Source: Marthasterias glacialis
Lineage: Eukaryota > Echinodermata > Asteroidea > Forcipulatida > Asteriidae
Direction: 5' to 3'
NCBI GenBank assembly: GCA_911728455.2
Contig: OU452235.1
Coordinates: forward strand, 12,882,634 to 12,946,633
Length of the DNA stretch: 64,000 bases
Numbering within the stretch: the stretch's first letter is position 1; every line of letters starts with the position of its first letter. The position numbers and the translations under genes are program-made. Of the stretch, positions 47,948 to 60,634 are shown piece by piece. A model generated the notes under the pieces. It did not search any database and had not been told where the DNA came from. It saw only the letters and a program-made list of their open reading frames with translations.

Positions 47948-48460
47948 GATGCAGGCGACTCAGAGTGAGGCTTTTGTCTCGGCTTGGTACCCTTCTGGAG
48001 TTGATATACTCCATAACTGCATTACAGCGCTGCAACTTCATTAGTTCATCTACTCTAACAACCGGAGCGACCATCTTGATTTTGATACACTCAAGATAAT
48101 GAGCGCCAGAATGAGGCTAGTGGATTCAATGGCCTGGTACCAGTCAGCTATCAGATTCATAGCATCTGCAGGTACTACATCCTTCAGGATCTATACAATG
48201 ATTTCACCAATCTCGAACGATCTGAGGCAATCCTCCCCTAATTTCCTGGTCTGTAATTATGCTTTTGTAGCAACATTTTAACAGGATAAGTTCTCACAAG
48301 AACAATCTACTGTATATAGCAAAGCAGGTAGAATCACCTCACCATGCAATGCCTCAAAACTTATAGCAAAATTTTCGTTATCAAAATGAGGCTATGGAAT
48401 CCAATACGAGGCTCGAGTGTATCATAGTCTGGTGCTGTAAGAACAATCAATTCACTTCAT
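47948..48460 (+). repeat. Weak degenerate repeat, period about 150 bp
   Basis: Similar blocks occur near 47955 (GAGTGAGGCTTTTGTCTCGG, CTTGGTACCC), 48105 (GAATGAGGCTAGTGGATTCA, CCTGGTACCAG) and, more diverged, 48386 (AAATGAGGCTATGGAATCCA, TCTGGTGC). Similarity is visible by eye but low. It could be the remains of an old array. Confidence 0.35.
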
Positions 48461-50910
48461 TGCATTCTCAGGCAATCCTTTCGGGAACTTGACAGGTATT
48501 GCCATTAACATCCCGCATAGGTTCCTTATTAAAGATAATCCGCCTCAGTAAAGACACACACGGGTGCAGACGGAGAAGACCGGCTCGAGAATAATTGGAA
48601 AAATAAAATATTTATACAACATGGTCAAACGCTACTTGACAAGTGAAAGGTGATCTATGTAGGGCAACTTCAAAGGTAACAGATTGACTAGACAACAAAA
48701 CAATCAACGTCAAAGCAAATTGTAAGCTTTCCTTCATCATCCGATAATCTCCTTTTGCCACATAAAAACAAAGATGCACACTGATTAATGAGGTTCTCAA
48801 TTCAATATCATATTAAACTTACTATATACTTTTTACATACATTTCAAGATGGTGGTAAATATTAGCAATTTTAAAAAATGAAAAGAATGCAGGGAAATGA
48901 TTTCAGCATCTTTTTCAACATTTGATAAAATGTTTAGGCCAGTTGATTCCAAATGTTTTGACAATTCTGAGAAGGAAAAAAACCCAGATTTTTTATTCTT
49001 AAATTCCATTTCTCAAAATCAATCTCTCCTAGAAATGCCGATCATGATGTAAATCAGGATTTGAAATAATGCAGGGAAATAATATTAGAAAGTACACCTG
49101 ACCACAATGGGGCTCAATAGGCCTTCAACATCGCTTGGACCAACGTAATGAGGAATCAATTCCTGGCAAGAAAGCAATTTAACCATCTTTTTCATTCTTT
49201 TTTCTTTTCTTCATTGCCTCAAACCAGGAATTGCTCATCAGGGTGCTGTCATTTTGGATATGCAAAAGTCCTTTTTCAGTGTCTTCTGGCCATGGAAGTG
49301 CCGACTTCTTCCCCGGTAACCGATGGTATGCATAATTATAACGACCGGGCTGCAAAGGGGGGTCAGTGGGGTTAGGACAGAGAGTGACGGCAGCACACGC
49401 AAGTAAAGGAAAACTCGGGTTCACGTCCGAAGGGAGTAACCAACCAGCAGGCAGGGATACACTTGCAAGACTGTAGTGCCCTGGAGGTTCCGTGCCGTTT
49501 CAGTTGCCAGTTTTTTCCCCCCTCTTCTATCTTGTTTTTCTATAGGTCAGTCGTCCAGAGTTTCCGAGGAATGAGATGATACTGTGCGAGCGACCAAAAG
49601 AGAACAGCGTGCGGAGACGGGGAACAGGATGTGTGCAGAGAGATCAGTGTGGCTTGTGGCTCACAGGCAGTAAATAGAATCAGCTACTATTGATTTACTG
49701 GGTATTTCCATCTTGGCTAGGGGGGGGATGGAGAGGATGTTGTTGGTTGGGGCTTGTTGCAAGAGAGCAGAGGTTTTGTTTTTTTCGAAGCGCATGGGAG
49801 GTAAGGGTGCTCAGCTCCTGAAAAAGTTACCAGGACAAGGTAGAGAGAAGAGGGGAGAAAAAAAAAAAAAACCAGCGGAACAGAAAGTACAGCTACGTGT
49901 GACTGAACTCAAAGTGCAGACCATGCTTAGCTGCAAAAAGGAGAAACAAAACTGGGTCGCTCAAATTTAATATCCTTAAGTACGAACAAGAGGGTGCTTA
50001 GAGAGGATATTTTCTACAGTGGATATTCCTTCAATTCAGAAAAAGCTAGTCGACTGGTGTGTGCACAGGCACAAAATATGTCATTTTAGGCTCCTGTGGG
50101 AGCTGGCGGGCCAACACAAACATGAGGGTACAGTGGCCAAAAGTTCCCAATGGAATACCAGGCGAGTGGTTAGTACACAGCTTTCTCCCGCCAGGAGAAA
50201 AGCACACAGAGAGAGGGAGAGACCGCGTACAGTGTGTGCACAACCGGCGCTCCACGAATTGAAAGTAAACAATCAAAAATGGCTGCCATTCTGAGATTGA
50301 CCTCCGCTGACCTTTAGTACCCATCACCACGACCCTGTCTGTATTCACAGCTGTTTGTGTGACTACTTTTTCCTCACGCACAAAGGTCTCCTGAGCAATT
50401 CACTGGTATGTAATCCGATCTCAGCTTTTACGCAGAGCAATAATCAGACCCAACATCGATCAACGAGAAAAGAGAAGGAGGAAAAGAAAGGAAAAAAAAG
50501 CTAACCCCGAAAAAAAAATCAGCGGTTTTGTTGATTTGTCCTCCGACGACCCAGGGTATGTGTATCAGTTCCCATTTCCATGGAAATACTTCCGAGAATT
50601 CTTTGTAGCCAATTTTGCCGATTGGCAATTCCACCAGTTTTCGGTGAAAACTTTCAGATCAAATCAATGAAAACAGATCACTCCTGGAGTTCTGGAATAA
50701 CTTAATGGTACCAAAGGCCCGATTTAAGCATTCACTCAAAAATTTCAATTAACACTGTTCACAAACTTAATAAGATTCTGGCCGACTTCAAACCATCTTA
50801 GGCATCTTCTTCCCTAGTCAAATCACAGCACAAATCACTCAGTCACTGTACAAGATACTATATCACAGGTTGGCAAAACTCATCAACACATTTTCAGCTT
50901 CAGTACATAT

Positions 50911-51636
50911 GAGTCCTCCATAGCTTGGAGTACTCGCCCACCAACCTAAACATGGCTAGGGACTTTCTATCACTGCTGAAAACAGAATCCATTCCACCAG
51001 ACCTTGATGTGATTGACCCATAGCCTGAAAACACCCTCCCACCGAAAGCTAGAGACACTATTCTCACAATGTCTGAAGCTCACAGAATCCATCTGCCAGT
51101 GAAAGCGATTGTTCCTTAGCCTGGAATACCCTCCAATCAACCTTCAACCTGAGCTAAGAGACACTATTCTCACACAGTCTCAAGCTTAAAGAATCCATCG
51201 ACCACTGAATGTGGCAGTAAAATGCAACTCTCATACAGCCCTGAATACCCTTCTTCGAACTACATGTAAAGCCAACGTATGGATACTCTATCCAACAGAA
51301 TCCATCAACAATTTGTTTGTTTGTTTTTCCTTGCAAGAGTAAAATGCGACTATTTCATACCCTTGAATACCCTTCTCTCCAACCTCATCCAAAGCTAGAG
51401 ACACTATTTCAGGCTGACCGAATCCATCAAGCAGTTTGCAAAAGAGTAAAAGCGACTTTTTCATAGCCTGGAATGGCTTCCTTCCAACCAATCCAAAGAT
51501 ACAATTACACTGTTCCAAGCTAACAGAATCCATCAACCAGTGAATGCGACTCTTCCATAGCCTGGAATACCCTCCCTCCAACCTAGCCAAAGCTAGAGAC
51601 ACTCTATCCAAGGCTAACGGAATCCATCAACCAGTG
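50911..51636 (+). repeat. Degenerate tandem array, about seven units of 94 to 123 bp
   Basis: Unit starts marked by (C)ATAGCCTGGAATACCCTCC lie near 50921, 51021, 51117, 51234, 51357, 51464 and 51558. Each unit also has AAGCTAGAGACACT, a C/A-rich spacer and GAATCCATCAACCAGTGAA in fixed order. The two rightmost units are the most alike. A 107-codon minus-strand frame across the array (51288-51611) repeats short peptide words because of the units and is not taken as coding. Confidence 0.8.
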
Positions 51637-52241
51637 TTCCCCTACAGTAAGAGGACACTGATTGGCTCAAGCCATATATTAATTCCGCAACGATGACAAG
51701 TTGTTCCATTTGTGGCCATAATCCTCACAGTGTACGAGCCCAATGAGTGACTAGCTGAAATCACCAGAGGAGGCCAGAGCGAGGGGAGAGAGGGAAAAAA
51801 AGGGGGGCTTTACACTGGCAGGAATAACCCCCAAGGATTCCCCAACAAATGTGGGATTTCAGGGGATTACTTGGCTGTCGTATCACTTGATTGGGAAGGA
51901 AAACTCAAATATACAATCACACCTGACAGCGTCCCAAAATAGATCGCGTAATTTGAAACACACAAAGAAGCATTCCTCCTGCCCTTCCTGACACAAATTC
52001 CGACCGAAACAGAAGGGGAATATGTTAATCACATGAAAGCTGCTCGTACTTTGAATTTAATGCAACATTCATAGCGGCAAATTAAGTGAACGGGACATGA
52101 GACGCAAATAATTGAAGTCAAACAAATCCTGTAAAATATTCATTGCAGGAAATCTCAACGAAAGCTTCGGTTTCTTTTCCATGAGAGGGTCTTGAGAGAA
52201 GATATTAAAATAATTACAAAGCTGAGGAACGTAGCAGAAAT

Positions 52242-52345
52242 ATCTTTATCAACTTCTTCTCGATACCATTCTACAAATAACAATTAGGGCTTTTCCTTGA
52301 AAAATCTTTATCAACTTCTTCTCGATACCATTCTACAAATGACAA
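52242..52345 (+). repeat. Short direct duplication, 62-bp period
   Basis: ATCTTTATCAACTTCTTCTC followed by GATACCATTCTACAAAT occurs at 52242 and again at 52304, with a unique spacer of about 20 bases between. Within the shared block the copies are almost identical. Confidence 0.8.
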
Positions 52346-53419
52346 CAAACCTTTCAAAAATCTCATTCAAGAGTATCACAGCCTTCCAATAGTTTACTTC
52401 AACATGACTTTCCAAAGAGGTTTTCATCTTTGCCAACAACACCTTACTTAATTTCTGTCCCTCTTCATCATTCTCACTTTTCTCCTTGGAAAATATTATC
52501 CAAGTGGGTGATCACTTTACAGAAAGAAGTGTCATGATGGCTTTGGAGCTGCACTCATCACTGATCACTAAAAAGTATAAGGCACTAGATCTACCTATAT
52601 TCGTTGACAAGAGTTCTTAGTGATTTCGTTAATTTTCATCACGACGATTGCAATGAATTTCTTCCGTGTTACTATGAAGGAAATCAACCGCAGTCATTAG
52701 TGAAGTCATCGTTTTTCTCCTAGCGATAACCCCTCCAGCCTGATTTTCATCTGACCACAATGCCATGAAACCATAGCAACACTGTAATTGCTACTCTTGG
52801 TAATATCGTTTATAGCAGGAATTAAGTATCCAGTTATGCTGAATGGGACTCTGGAATGGCCATGCAACCTTGACAGTAAAAGAACAGTGACATCGTTATC
52901 TTTATAAATATAAAAGAAAGAAAATAAATAAATAAACTAAAAAATAGCCAGTAGAGGAAATTATCTCAGCCATGAGTGATTTAACCCGAGTTAGGTCTTG
53001 TCCAGGATGCATTGTTTTTAATATAAAATGCATAGATGATTATCTGTTGCTGTAGTGATACTAATCCATTACTAGAATTTCTGATTTTTTGAATGGGCCA
53101 TAATCAGCCATTGGATCTCAAGTATCCCAGAGACGTCTGATGATTAAGAGGTTTCCAACTTTACATCTTTAGCTTCAAGTTGAGGAGAATTACCTTTGTT
53201 ACCATGGCAACATCTCTCTTCGGAGATCGAAGATCTACAGATTTTAGGGGGGAAATGTGGCTTAACAACTTGGTTATCTTCAGGAAAATGCAACAATATG
53301 AAATGTTTTTTGTTTTTGTTTTGTTTTTTGAAGGAGGCTGGGGTTTACCATCACAAATACGGATGGAAAATGAAATGAATTTAAAGAGGGTGGAAAGTTT
53401 GAGCGGGGTTTGTTGACAT

Positions 53420-53720
53420 TTCAGATGCAGAATGGTGGGAAATGAGGGCAGGAGAGTGGAACGAATGAGAATGTAAAGAGGGGGGAGGGGAGGGGAAAAA
53501 ATAAGGAGACAGGAAGATGGGAGAGAAAGTGAGAGTCTAAATAAAGATCATGGTGAAAGGAAGAATACCAGAAGTCATCCATGAGGGTTGAAGAGACGAA
53601 GGGAATGCAGTAAACAGGAATGAACGGATGGGAGGGTTAGGAGTTCAGTGAAAAAAGAAAGGAGAAGAAATCAGATGGATGAATGAAGAGAAGAAAAGGG
53701 GAATAGAAAACAGATGTGTG
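53420..53720 (+). repeat. Purine-biased tract, about 300 bp
   Basis: The plus strand is strongly A/G rich (GGGGAGGGGAGGGGAAAA, AGAAAGGAGAAGAAA and similar) without a regular period. No gene or clear element. Confidence 0.6.
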
Positions 53721-56635
53721 CCACAAGATGTAGACGGAATCAATCTATAACCAACAAGGGTTCCCCGTCATCGAATACATTTACTAAGAAAACATACCGA
53801 GGGGCCGATCAAAACGACTGTCAGTCTGTCTCGCATTGCATCAGAATAGAGAGTTTGTTGTGGTCGGAGGAGGGGGGGAAGAAAGAAAACGCAGGGAGCA
53901 ACACTTTGCCCCGGACTCTGACATACGTGTCAGGACATTTTAGCCCACAAAGCACCTGTGTCTCGCATGCATAATTAATTGGGGCGGCGCTTGGTGGAGG
54001 AGGGGGTTTTCGGCCGTCTGACTGTAAAAGATGCGGTGATTATGCACTCCCTAGTCCATTTAGGGCTCGGTTGTTTTGGGACATTAATTCAACTGTGTTT
54101 TGAAACGGATGCCTCCATCAAGTCTTTTGGGGACAGATTCTGGGTTAAAAGCTACCCTTTCTGAGTCACAATGAGTGCTGATTTTTTGGGAAGACTTTAT
54201 CAAGAAAGGGAAGAAAAAAAAAACACCATGAATTCTTAAAGGTCAAACTGCTGGAGCTAATCTCACAACACACGATCAATTGTGTAAACAAAAGAAAAAC
54301 AAACAAACAAGCACTCAATCTAGAGGAGTTTGCGATTATTTATCTTTTCTTTTGGTGCAGTGTTTTCTCTACTTTCTTCATTAGTGATTACTTTTGTTGT
54401 TTTGGTTGTGTTTTTAAGGGAAGGGGTATAGCTTGGTCTCTCATGATTGTTTTAAAGGGTTTTAAAACATCCCTCGATCTGATGTCTAACCTTTAACCAT
54501 CCACCTTTTCAAATCCTCGTTCCTGATCATTGTCAGTCTGTACATGAGATGGAATGCTTTGATAAGCTACCAACTACCTGTCTGCGCAGCAACCAAAAAG
54601 CCCTGCCTCAAGCAAGGCTGACCGGCCGGTAATTTGCACGAAAAGCGCCGGCTTACATCAAGCCAGGTGATGCTGGAATGTGACGTAAATTTCTGCCTTC
54701 CGGGGATCGGGGGGTGAAAATTGCAAATATATTTTCTTCCCGTGTTGTTTAGCTGTTTTTTCCCCCTTATTATTACGGCTTATTACAGCGCAGCAACGTC
54801 ACAAATAGGCTTGCTGTTGTGTGTTTCCAAATGATTCGATACTGAGCAATTGCACCGGTACGGTACGGCTGTAGATCACCAGCGATAGCATGTCAAGTCA
54901 CTGACAATCAAGAGCCATGTATCAAAACTGACCTTTTTCAGGAAGAATTGATAAGATTGTTTTTTATTTCTGGAAACCTGCTGTTTTTTTCACCGCTTCT
55001 TTGTATTTATCTTGTGAGGAGGATTTTTTTGTCAACGGATAAGAAATAAAAAATCTATGATTTGCAGTAGTACATTTGTCGAGATAAATTGGGCCTGTTT
55101 ATTTATTTTATTAATTTAATCATTTATTTATTTATTATTTCTTTAACCTTAGTATGCACGCACAGTTAAAGACGATTTCCATTATGGCCCTGCTTGAATG
55201 TGTTCTAAATGTTCTCATGTGATCTACATCGTCCAGATATTTCCAAAATGACGTTTAAAATCAGAAGTGGTCGAGGAATTCGGTCACAAGCATTTTGTCT
55301 ATGTCAGAAAGAGAATATTATTGGAAGTTACTTGATTCAGTTGCCGAAACCAGTAACCACTGATATAAATACCATATTGGAAATACCGCACATCTTCTAC
55401 AGATGACTTTGAAGAAGAAGAAGAAAAAAAAATTGCTTTCACAGTTTCTTTCTTCACACCTTTTGCCGTTTCCTTTCCCCAAGATATCAATAAAGATGAC
55501 TTTTAAATAGATTTACACACATCGTTAACAAATTGCAAATAATTCATCATCCATTAAACCAAGTTCAACTATGAAAAAACAAAATGAAAAAAATAAAACC
55601 AGTCATAAAAACCATGTGTGCAAAACTCCAAGCAGCATACTCATCAAACCCAGTGGTCATAAAATAAAATAAAATACTGCAGAGAAGAGACAGAGACAGA
55701 GATGGAGAAAAAAACCCCAGAAAATAATTATCTATAAATATTCTAACATCAGGTATTCAATTTAACATCAATATATGCTGGTATCATGTTGGAACATTTA
55801 AGTACTATTGCAGTTGTGGACGGTGGACAATCCGGTGCCAGAAGTAGAGACTAAAGTCTGTATTCACTCATCTAATTTAAATGACTACGTCTATCAACTA
55901 CAGTGAGACTGATGATTAGGTTTCTTAGCATTTCTCTTTACATCTTTAAAGGTTTTTTTTTTCTTTCTCCCCTCTTACGGATGGAGAATTCCTATCTATG
56001 AAGTAATAACCTCGTCTGGATCATCTGTCTTCCTTAAAGTATTTAGACCGAGTAAGATGGGGTTCATTTGTGTCGGAGTCGTTATTAGAAAAAAGAAAAA
56101 CAAAAGATACGGAGGAATACAGGATGTATTTTTGACATTAAAAGCAATCTAATATGCAACTACAGGCCCTAATCAGGGTCAAGCTATATTGTTTTTCTTC
56201 CAATCAAATTATCATGACCAAAATGAGCACAACGGGAAAGTAGTCAGGTCCTTTATTGGAAATTAGTTTTTAGTACTGTAATTACATATGAGTGCTGCGA
56301 GGGATAAGACACAGATGCTGTGGTGTGATAAAGGTCAGGCCTGGCCTTGGGGGTTTGATTGTGCTTTGAGATTGTCAAGTCATTCATGAAACAGTCACAG
56401 CAGGAAGTAACAACCCTGCCACAATGAGCTCTTGCACAAACGCTGTTTCATGTACCAACCAAAATGTTTTTCTAAATCATCTCTATATCTCTACAGAAGT
56501 GCATGATGCTCAAATAGAGAGGCTTCAGACCAAAATAATCTGCTACTTGTGGCCTGCCCATTCTTACAATGTCTTGTATTTGAATGTTTTATCATTGAAC
56601 TGGGTGCTAGACTTTGTTTTGGTGGTTAGGGAACT

Positions 56636-56880
56636 TTGATCTTGGTGGTCTAGTGGTAAGACATCTGCTCTCTAAAATGGTGGGGGTCATGGATTAATTC
56701 CACCCCAGTAGTATGCCCGTGGATTTTAGTTCCTCTGGTCCTTGCTATCCATAGAACTTAATATATTATATTAATTAATAAATAATACTCTTAATTACAG
56801 ATGCCATTATTACATCCATTGATAAGATCGGTTATACAACCGACCTTCTTTAACTAGAGCAAGTTTGACAACAACAACAT
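56636..56880 (+). mobile_element. tRNA-derived SINE, degenerate copy
   Basis: The A box TGGTCTAGTGG (56646-56656) is intact, but the B box has decayed to GGATTAATTCC (about 56691-56701). The shared words GTAAGACATCTGCTCT and GTGGGGGTCATGG tie it to the copy at 56950-57118, in the same orientation. Decay of the B box suggests that this is the older copy. Confidence 0.55.
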
Positions 56881-56885
56881 ACCAA

Positions 56886-56888
<3 letters not shown>

Positions 56889-56917
<29 letters not shown>
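56889..56917 (+). repeat. Poly(A) run, 29 bases, between two SINE copies
   Basis: A pure A run after ACCAACTT. Its place between two SINE heads in the same orientation suggests it is the retroposition tail of the first element or of another retroposon inserted between them. Confidence 0.85.
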
Positions 56918-56921
<4 letters not shown>

Positions 56922-56949
56922 ATAGGATTCGAACTGCCTCTCGCCGCCG

Positions 56950-57118
56950 GGCAATCTCAGTAGTCTAGTTGTAAGACATCTGCTCTAGAATGGCGGGGGT
57001 CATGGGGTTCGAATCCCACCCGAGGAATATGGATTTTTTTTACCAGGACTCGGGCAAGTACTGAGTATACAGTGCTTAACACACCATCAGTGTATGGGTA
57101 AAACACAAATAATAAAAA
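56950..57118 (+). mobile_element. tRNA-derived SINE copy
   Basis: A box TAGTCTAGTTG (56961-56971) and B box GGTTCGAATCC (57006-57016) are followed by a body with CCAGGACTCGGGCAAGTACT and an AATAAAAAAT tail. Its head (CTAGT.GTAAGACATCTGCTC, GGGGGTCATGG) matches 56636-56760 upstream. It is preceded by a 29-base A run (56889-56917). Confidence 0.65.
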
Positions 57119-57154
57119 ATATATACATACACATATTTGTATATAAACAACTGT

Positions 57155-57271
57155 AAAAACTAGAGCAACCTTTAAGTTTAAAACATTTGTGATGATAAAG
57201 TTCCGTGCAGCTAAAAACTACAGCAACCTTTAAGTTTAAAACATTTGTGATGATAAAGTTCTGTGCAGCTA
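57155..57271 (+). repeat. 58-bp tandem duplication
   Basis: Units at 57155-57212 and 57213-57271 are nearly identical. Both contain AGCAACCTTTAAGTTTAAAA and CATTTGTGATGATAAAGTTC, differing at a few bases such as CCGTG versus CTGTG. It follows closely after the SINE ending near 57118. Confidence 0.85.
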
Positions 57272-57949
57272 CAAACCAAACCAAAACCCTGCCCTACCCT
57301 CCCTGAAAGGCTCAGGTTAAACTTGTCATCCCTATAAATTATTAAGAACAATAATTCCAACAGAAATTGTTAGTCACTGAATATATCAGTTCCACCACAG
57401 CAAACACAGAAACCCTGACGCGGAGAAATTGTACGTGTCGATCGAAAGAGATAGATCAAGCGCTCGCAGAATATTGAATATTTATAATATTTCTCGCAGT
57501 ATAACTTTACCGGCGCAAACATCAGAACACTTCGCCAGCCTATATTAAGGATATGGAATCTGTTATGCCAGTTCGGGTTTCTGCGTTCACGTATTGGAAT
57601 TCACTGTGTAGAGAAACGGCCGATCGAATTACTCAAACCTCCACAAATATTGTTATTTTGGTTTTTATTTAAGAGATTTTTGATGGCTTTCCAAAGTCCA
57701 AGATATGAAATTCAAAACTGCGATAACATTTCATATCTCTCAGAGCCCATCATATCATGGATTATATCATTTGCTAGGGTTCTCATAAGAGATCGCACAG
57801 GCAGACGTGCCCACTCTAGGAACCTCCGCAGCTTATTCACTTGTTTTTTAACGTCTGGAACCAATAAATACTGTACTTTGAATGCATAATACATCAATAC
57901 TCTATTTTGGAAGAGTTAATTCATGCGCTTGTCTTCAATGAACCCACCA

Positions 57950-58185
57950 TTCCAACCAACCTGTGAAAATATCGTCAAATTTTTAGCGGTCATGCTTCGG
58001 TGAAAACAAGGGGGAAAAAAACGGTTTATGTTTTGTCAGGGTAATTTCAACTGCCGCAATCTAAATAAGTAATGGCGATAATGAAGGTCTTCAAACTAAA
58101 TATTCTCAACATTGAAAGTAATGCAGATGGAACTATTTCTCTGGAGGATTGGTACTGGTATCAACTTTATATAGTCAGTCTTTTT
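57950..58185 (+). repeat. Dispersed repeat copy (CTGTGAAAAT family)
   Basis: This carries AACCAACCTGTGAAAAT at about 57957, GGTGAAAACA, GTTTTGTCAGG and GCCGCAATCTAAATAAG, matching 38450-38640. It also carries the TTCTCTGGAGGATTGGTACT end shared with the minus-strand copy at 9640-9950. No coding capacity. Confidence 0.55.
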
Positions 58186-60607
58186 AGTATAAAACTATAC
58201 TGTGTATTTATAGTTGCTGGTTAATTTGCATATACGTTTTTTTTTGTTTTTTTTCTTCTTCTTCTGTGTACTGCCGGATCAAAATAGGCATGTCTTGATT
58301 TGCATATAATTTGGATATCAGTGGAATGCTTTTAAATTTTTCCTACATAATTCAAAATTTGCTTTTGCCACTGCTTCAAATATTACAACCCAACCCATTT
58401 GTGGGCTAGGGTGTAATACATTATTGTTTGATATCATTGAAAATGTTTTGACTTAATAAAATCGGAAAAGGCTACATTACAACAAGTTTACAAGTTATAT
58501 AACAAAACACAATTTGTGGGCGCTAGTATCATACTTTTTATATACATTTTTTCATATTTACACCCCAAGTGTTGGATACCGTGGGAAAGCTCTTTTAATA
58601 CTGATTTTAAAAAAGCTACAATCTAAATTTAAAAGCAAAAAAAAAAATCAAATCCACAGAACTGCGTCAAATAATAGTTGTGATTCACAGTGGTTACAGA
58701 AAAGGAGAGGGAGAGAGAGCATGCAGGAGATGATGGTCTTTCTCCGTCCAACTGTGTTTTCGCTACAGCGGCAGAGTGTCTGTATCTTGACGAAACCACA
58801 GAGGGCAATTTCAAGCTATCGGGTTTCACAGCTGAGACACTGGGGGTGAAGATACCACTTATCATAAAAACATGGCTGGAATGGTCAAACAGCCTGTTCC
58901 TCTTTTTCAGACTGATAGTTTCAAGGAATCGGATAGATTTTGGCTGACCTGGTTATTTGAAGGGTAATTATAGGTGAGGATTTTTTTTGAATTTCGTTGG
59001 TTGTTGATCCGCTGTGACCCGTGGCAACCCTCTGAGTCATAAAAAGGTAATGATGTGAGACCACCGCTGAAACCCAAACGAGGAAACTGAGAGAGGAGCC
59101 AATGACAGGGCATCCCTCTCCCAAGATGAGGTTCCGCAATTTATACATGAAATCTGAATGTCATATCTGAGGTGACGTTAATGATGACTCACGTTGATTG
59201 ATGGAACCTCCTGAGTTACCAGGATGAGTTGTCAACTACTGATAGATTTTAAAGATGTGTAACAAAGTGAACAGTCAGGCAAATCTAAAACCTTAACAAG
59301 TGTATAGCCTACACTGAGTTATTATACATACATAGCCTCTGTATCTGAAGCCTCAATATAATCCTCACATCTGAAAGCCTCCATAAAAATCTCTCAACCT
59401 CAAAGCATACCCCAACCTCGCAATCTCAAAACCACCTCTCCAGTCTTAAATTTGAAAATGAGCATTCCATCCAAACCAACAATTAAAAGTGAAACTCCAC
59501 AATTTGCAATTTATAGTCATACCTCTGCATCTCAGCCTGACCCTCAAACCTCAGCCTAAAACCTCAGTAGTACCTCCCTACAGTGTCAGGTCATGTTTTA
59601 TATGCTTTTTTTGTGTCATTGTCGTTGTTCATATAATGGAGTTTTGTTGTGCTTGATTATGTAACAGTGCCCACCCCCACCCCCTGCCCCCATCCCAGGG
59701 GAGAACAGTGTTTGCACACTGATGGGTCTACCCTGTATAAATAACACTTAATAATAAAACATCATAACTTAACTGCTCAACATAATCCTCACACCTTCCA
59801 TCAGTTGTTTGACACGCATCACTGACATTATTTTTAATCTCAACAGTCAATTGACTCCACCAGATGTCCATTAAATTTCACTTTTGATGTCAAACGCTTT
59901 CAAATGCCTGAAGACCAAGAATCACACTCCGGACGGAGGGAGGGAGGGCGGGGGGAAAATGCTCTTCTTGAGTAAAAGGAAATTCCTTTCGAAAACCAGA
60001 ATAGCTATAGAAGCGTTTTTAAGGGGGCAGATGTGCAATTTCTCAGTTGCCATTGCCTCTGTTGCCCTGGTCTTGTTCCCGTCATTTTCCAGTGTTCCTT
60101 TAGACCTGTTGAATTTTCAAATGGAAAGTTCTTTTCTCTTGACCCTTGTCCTACAATAGTGACATCCCAGGCATGAGGAGAGCAAGGCTAAGACCAAACC
60201 TAGCTTATAAAACCCTCTAGGAAGATACTGGCACATGTTTTTACGTAATCCAGGCTCATATATCAAAATGGCTGCTAACCCCTTGACAACCACAAAAATC
60301 TTTTTTCAAGTTTTTTAGAAATCTGTCGCAGTGGTACATGTTTTTTCCTACTCCAAAAATGAGGTTTCGGGGTAGACCAAACCAGCCTTAGTAGTTTTGT
60401 TGGCCAAATGAAAAACATTTTTGCGCTTTTTATTTCCTTACATCTGGTATTTGTACTAGAGAATGTATCAACTTATAAATTTTACCCAGATTGGCTCTGA
60501 TGGGACAAGGAGGGGAAGATGTGGTGAGGAAGGAGGTTTGGGGAGGGGGCGGGACAGGAATGTAGGTGGCAAATGGGGTGGGGATGGTTGGGTGTTCCAT
60601 AGGGGTG

Positions 60608-60634
60608 TTCTGGTTCTGGTTCTGGTTCTGGTTA
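60608..60634 (+). repeat. GGTTCT hexamer repeat
   Basis: Four to five GTTCTG-type units. They give Thr-Arg or Leu-Val repeats in translated frames, which are not regarded as coding. Confidence 0.85.

Larger units (their letters stand above)
43301..53400 (-). other. Large upstream intron, segment 3
   Basis: No recognised exon. Notable content is a diverged duplication (43310-43546), a pyrimidine-rich stretch near 44540-44640, a two-copy tandem repeat (46131-46362), weakly repetitive sequence (47948-48460), the degenerate tandem array (50911-51636) and a short direct duplication (52242-52345). Open frames of 60 to 118 codons here are explained by repeats or chance. Confidence 0.6.

Noticed and set aside
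51288..51611. 107-codon minus-strand frame with internally similar peptide words
   Set aside because: The similarity comes from the underlying DNA tandem array, and unit lengths are not consistently multiples of three.
57006..57016. Candidate tRNA gene at the second perfect B box
   Set aside because: It is part of a repeated element also seen at 56636 and 23485, so it was scored as a SINE.
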